From NCBI RefSeq assembly GCF_029626035.1, contig NZ_JARUBE010000003.1, positions 1,054,001 through 1,118,000 of the forward strand: 64,000 bases of DNA. The letters are read 5' to 3'. The position numbers were made by a program, and so were the translations under genes. Below the pieces are notes generated by a model. The model was given only the letters and a program-made list of their open reading frames with translations. It ran no database searches and had not been told where the DNA came from. The stretch's first letter is position 1. Every line of letters starts with the position of its first letter. The DNA is from Micromonospora sp. WMMD980. GTDB taxonomy: Bacteria > Actinomycetota > Actinomycetes > Mycobacteriales > Micromonosporaceae. Shown here piece after piece: positions 61,801-64,000 of this stretch.

Positions 61801-62520
61801 TCAGCCCAGTTCGACGGTGCCGACGATCCGCGTGGGAGCGGCGGAGCCGCCTCGGGGCTCGTTGGACACGCCGAACGTGCCCGCACCGGCGACCGGACCG
61901 ACGACAGTGGTCGCCGCCCTCGCTTCCTCGCCGAGTTGCCCCACCTTGCGGGGCTCGCCGCCGCGGATGAGCCACAGCTCGTAGATCCGTCCGCGGCCGG
62001 GCTCGGGCAGGTCGCGCAGCAGCACCACACCGCGGTCGCGCTCGCGCGAGACCACCACGGTGGCCGCGCCGCCGGGCTGCAGCGACCGCTCGAACACCCG
62101 GGCGTCGGGGGCCTCCAGGATGGCGGCGATGCGCCGGGCCTCGTCGGCGCTCGCCCGCTCGTCGCTGATCCGTCCGCTGCTCACGGTCCAGGTGACCGCG
62201 CTCGCACCGCCGGCCACCAGAACGGCTGCGGCTGCGGCCACGGTGAGCTGTCGCCACCTTCCTGCGCGCCGTCCGGCGCCCGCGGCGCGGCCCCTCAGCT
62301 GCGGGGTGCGCGCCACCTGGGCCAGGGTCCGCTCCCGCAGCCCGGGCGGTGGAGCCACGACGGTCTCGTCGGCGAGCCGCGCCACCGTCTGCCGAAGCTC
62401 GGCCACCTCGGTGCGGCACGGCTCGCACTCGGCCACGTGCCGCTCGAACGCCGCCCGCTCGACGTCGTCGACCGCGTCGAGAGCGTACGCACCGGCGAGG
62501 GTGTGGATGTCGCCGCTCAT
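61801..62520 (-). CDS. RskA-like anti-sigma factor
   Basis: 239 residues; ATG overlaps the sigma-factor stop (ATGA). N-terminal zinc-binding anti-sigma motif HVAECEPC with an upstream His (IHTLAGAYALDAVDDVERAAFERH), one helix (LTVAAAAAVLVAGGASAV) and an extracellular RskA domain (GRIYELWLIRGGEPRKVGQLG). It holds the sigma factor until regulated proteolysis frees it. Confidence 0.94.
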   Translation of the reverse strand: MSGDIHTLAGAYALDAVDDVERAAFERHVAECEPCRTEVAELRQTVARLADETVVAPPPGLRERTLAQVARTPQLRGRAAGAGRRAGRWRQLTVAAAAAVLVAGGASAVTWTVSSGRISDERASADEARRIAAILEAPDARVFERSLQPGGAATVVVSRERDRGVVLLRDLPEPGRGRIYELWLIRGGEPRKVGQLGEEARAATTVVGPVAGAGTFGVSNEPRGGSAAPTRIVGTVELG

Positions 62521-63134
62521 GCCCGCCCCTCGATCTCGATGCCGAGGCAGTCGCGCATCCGGATCAGGCCGTCGCGCATCCTCGTCTTCACCGTCGGCAG
62601 CGGTGTCCGGAGCTTCTCGGCGACCTCGCGGTAGGTGTGGCCGCCGTAGTAGGCGAGGGTCACCGCTTCCCGCTGGACCGGTGTCAGCCGGCCCAGACAC
62701 CGGCGGACCTGTTCCCGCTCCAGCCGCGCGGTGACGTCCTCGACCACCTCGTCGTAGGGAACGTGCGCTTCGGCCGCGGCGACCTGTGACGTCCGTCTGG
62801 TGTGCGCCTGTTCCGAGCGCACCCGGTCCACGACCCGGCGGTGCGCCATGGTCAGAATCCAGGCCAGGGCCGAGCCACGACCGGCGTCGAAGCGGCCGGC
62901 GGTGCGCCACACCTCCACCATGACCTCCTGCGTCACCTCCTCCGCCTGCGCCGCGTCGCGAACGACGCGGCGAGTCAGCCCGAGGACCCGGCCCACCACG
63001 ATGTCGTACAGCGACGCGAACGCCGCCTCGTCACCACCCGCCACGCGCGCCAGCAACTCCTCGGCGGTCGGCGGCGTCGCGGTGTCGGGCGGCACCGGCC
63101 GTAGCCGCCGCGCCTGGTCCGGGTCACCGCTCAT
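62517..63134 (-). CDS. ECF RNA polymerase sigma factor (SigK-like)
   Basis: 205 residues from ATG 63134. Region 2: FASLYDIVVGRVLGLTRRVV, AEEVTQEVMVEVWRTAGRFD, ALAWILTMAHRRVVDRVR; region 4: CLGRLTPVQREAVTLAYYGGHTYREVAEKL and TVKTRMRDGLIRMRDCLG. Size and the RskA partner place it in the SigK group. It probably drives its own operon and the adjacent sortase/surface gene. Confidence 0.95.
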   Translation of the reverse strand: MSGDPDQARRLRPVPPDTATPPTAEELLARVAGGDEAAFASLYDIVVGRVLGLTRRVVRDAAQAEEVTQEVMVEVWRTAGRFDAGRGSALAWILTMAHRRVVDRVRSEQAHTRRTSQVAAAEAHVPYDEVVEDVTARLEREQVRRCLGRLTPVQREAVTLAYYGGHTYREVAEKLRTPLPTVKTRMRDGLIRMRDCLGIEIEGRA

Positions 63135-63194
63135 TCTCGGCAGGTCCTTCCACTGACGCGACGATGGGTGTGCCGCCGACGCGTACCCGACGTG

Positions 63195-63869
63195 CTATGC
63201 GGGATGGGCATGGGCGAGGCGCGCGTAGACGATGACATTGTCGCGGTAGTGCCGGCGTTTGTCGTCGAACTCGCCGCCGCAGGTGATCAGGCGCAGTGCC
63301 GCGTGGTCGACGGCCCCGTACACCTCGTCGGTGGGGAAGCGGTCCTTGGGATACTGCGCCACCTTGGTCACGGTGAACGTCGCGCTGCTGCCGTCCTGCC
63401 GCTCGACCGTGATGTCGGCGCCGACGGCCAGCCTGCCCAGGTCGAAGAACGTTCCGCGGTGGCCCTTCCAATCGACGTGGCCGGCGAGCACGGCCGGGCC
63501 GAGTGCTCCGGGCGTCGGCGCCCTGGTGAACCACCCTACGTCGGCGGCGCTGTCCGGGACCTGCATCGCCCCGTCCGCCTGTAGGCCGAGGGCGAGGACT
63601 GCCGCGGTGGCCCGCAGCGACGGGATCGACACCCGCGTCGGGGGTGACGAGGCCATCAGCGGACCCGAGGTCAACTCGCCCGGCCGGGTTGCCGGGTCGG
63701 CGGCCGGTTCCGCGGCCGAGACGTCGGGTCGGGGTGGTTCTCCGCCCGGTTGGGCGACGGCGAACCCGAACGTCACGGCCGCCGTCAGGGTGAGGATGCC
63801 GGCCACCGCCAGGAGCCTCGCGCGCTCCCGACGGCGGCCGGTCGGCCTTCGCGCGTCGCCGGTGCTCAT
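63195..63869 (-). CDS. Class F sortase
   Basis: 224 residues from ATG 63869. N-terminal helix (LLAVAGILTLTAAVTFGFAVA), Pro-rich linker, then the sortase barrel: catalytic His in VLAGHVDW, Cys in LRLITCGGEFD and Arg in HYRDNVIVYARL. Class F enzymes attach LPxTG proteins in actinobacteria. It sits between the sigma gene and a membrane-anchored protein, and could also process the LPRTG and LPVTG proteins elsewhere in the window. Confidence 0.94.
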   Translation of the reverse strand: MSTGDARRPTGRRRERARLLAVAGILTLTAAVTFGFAVAQPGGEPPRPDVSAAEPAADPATRPGELTSGPLMASSPPTRVSIPSLRATAAVLALGLQADGAMQVPDSAADVGWFTRAPTPGALGPAVLAGHVDWKGHRGTFFDLGRLAVGADITVERQDGSSATFTVTKVAQYPKDRFPTDEVYGAVDHAALRLITCGGEFDDKRRHYRDNVIVYARLAHAHPA

Positions 63870-63886
63870 CCCGACCGCCTTCCGGT

Positions 63887-64000
63887 TCAGCACCCGCCGG
63901 CGAGCCGGCGGCGGGAGACGACCGCACCGGCGGCGCCGAGCAGCGCGAGAGCCCCCACCGACCACATGACCGGCACGCCGCCGGAGGTGCTGCCGTCGCC
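63887..64000 (-). CDS. C-terminal membrane anchor of a surface protein (5' part outside the window)
   Basis: The last 37 codons are visible: a Gly/Ser stretch, a hydrophobic helix (VMWSVGALALLGAAGAVV), then SRRRLAGGC and stop. This is the layout of a wall- or membrane-anchored protein; no LPxTG falls inside the window. It is directly upstream of the class F sortase and probably one of its substrates. Confidence 0.7.
   Translation of the reverse strand, partial: GDGSTSGGVPVMWSVGALALLGAAGAVVSRRRLAGGC

Overview
The window is very GC-rich with short, tightly overlapping operons (ATGA, GTGA and TGATG junctions), frequent GTG starts, Zur and DtxR-type operators, LPxTG anchors and an ECF sigma/anti-sigma pair. 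It is a piece of an actinomycete chromosome, most likely Micromonosporaceae or a close relative; the genus is inferred from protein style only. No rRNA, tRNA, CRISPR array or intact insertion sequence was seen. LAYOUT. (1) 1-9.6 kb, plus strand: the end of a thiazoline-type nonribosomal peptide cluster (NRPS C-terminus with a Cys-type thioesterase, saccharopine-dehydrogenase-like protein, thiazolinyl imine reductase fused to a methyltransferase, P450, type II thioesterase, a second methyltransferase, MFS exporter, flavin reductase). The set resembles coelibactin/pyochelin-type metallophore loci. (2) 9.6-27.2 kb: a zinc-starvation island. It holds a His-rich protein, ribosomal proteins L32, L31, L28, L33 and S14 (four of the five without zinc-ribbon cysteines), two COG0523/CobW-type proteins (one lacking its P-loop), zur and a second Fur-family gene, a receiver-less winged-helix protein, and an 'anchored repeat' (choice-of-anchor M) ABC transporter with six proteins carrying about eight copies of that domain. 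Four Zur-like operators punctuate the island. (3) 27.3-38.3 kb, minus strand: an ArsR regulator, a TIGR03943/COG0701 pair, an NIS siderophore operon (ATP-grasp plus two IucA/IucC synthetases) behind a near-perfect iron box, a MATE exporter with a siderophore-interacting reductase behind a weaker box, and DUF2470 and DUF1540 genes each with iron boxes. (4) 38.3-48.2 kb: intact ion transport and housekeeping genes (ArsB/NhaD-like, CBS, NhaA, CapA, DUF2277) interleaved with truncated or frameshifted genes. (5) 48.2-55 kb: a ZIP metal transporter and a second WxL-like/DUF916 surface locus with a 1087-residue lectin/Fn3/Ig protein and an LPVTG-anchored protein. (6) 55-59.4 kb: a GH43 remnant, an FAD oxidoreductase, an NAD(P)-binding protein and a DUF6153/DUF305 group, partly frameshifted. 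(7) 60-64 kb, minus strand: a membrane protein with a degenerate kinase domain, an RskA-like anti-sigma and its ECF sigma, a class F sortase, and the C-terminal anchor of a protein that runs off the window. HOW IT FITS TOGETHER. Metal homeostasis is the theme. Under zinc limitation Zur would release alternative ribosomal proteins (freeing zinc), COG0523 metallochaperone-like proteins, and a cell-wall display and uptake system; the adjacent peptide pathway may supply a zincophore. The iron-box genes form a parallel iron-starvation block. The least described part is the wall-associated choice-of-anchor M / WxL-like / DUF916 machinery tied to a zinc ABC transporter.
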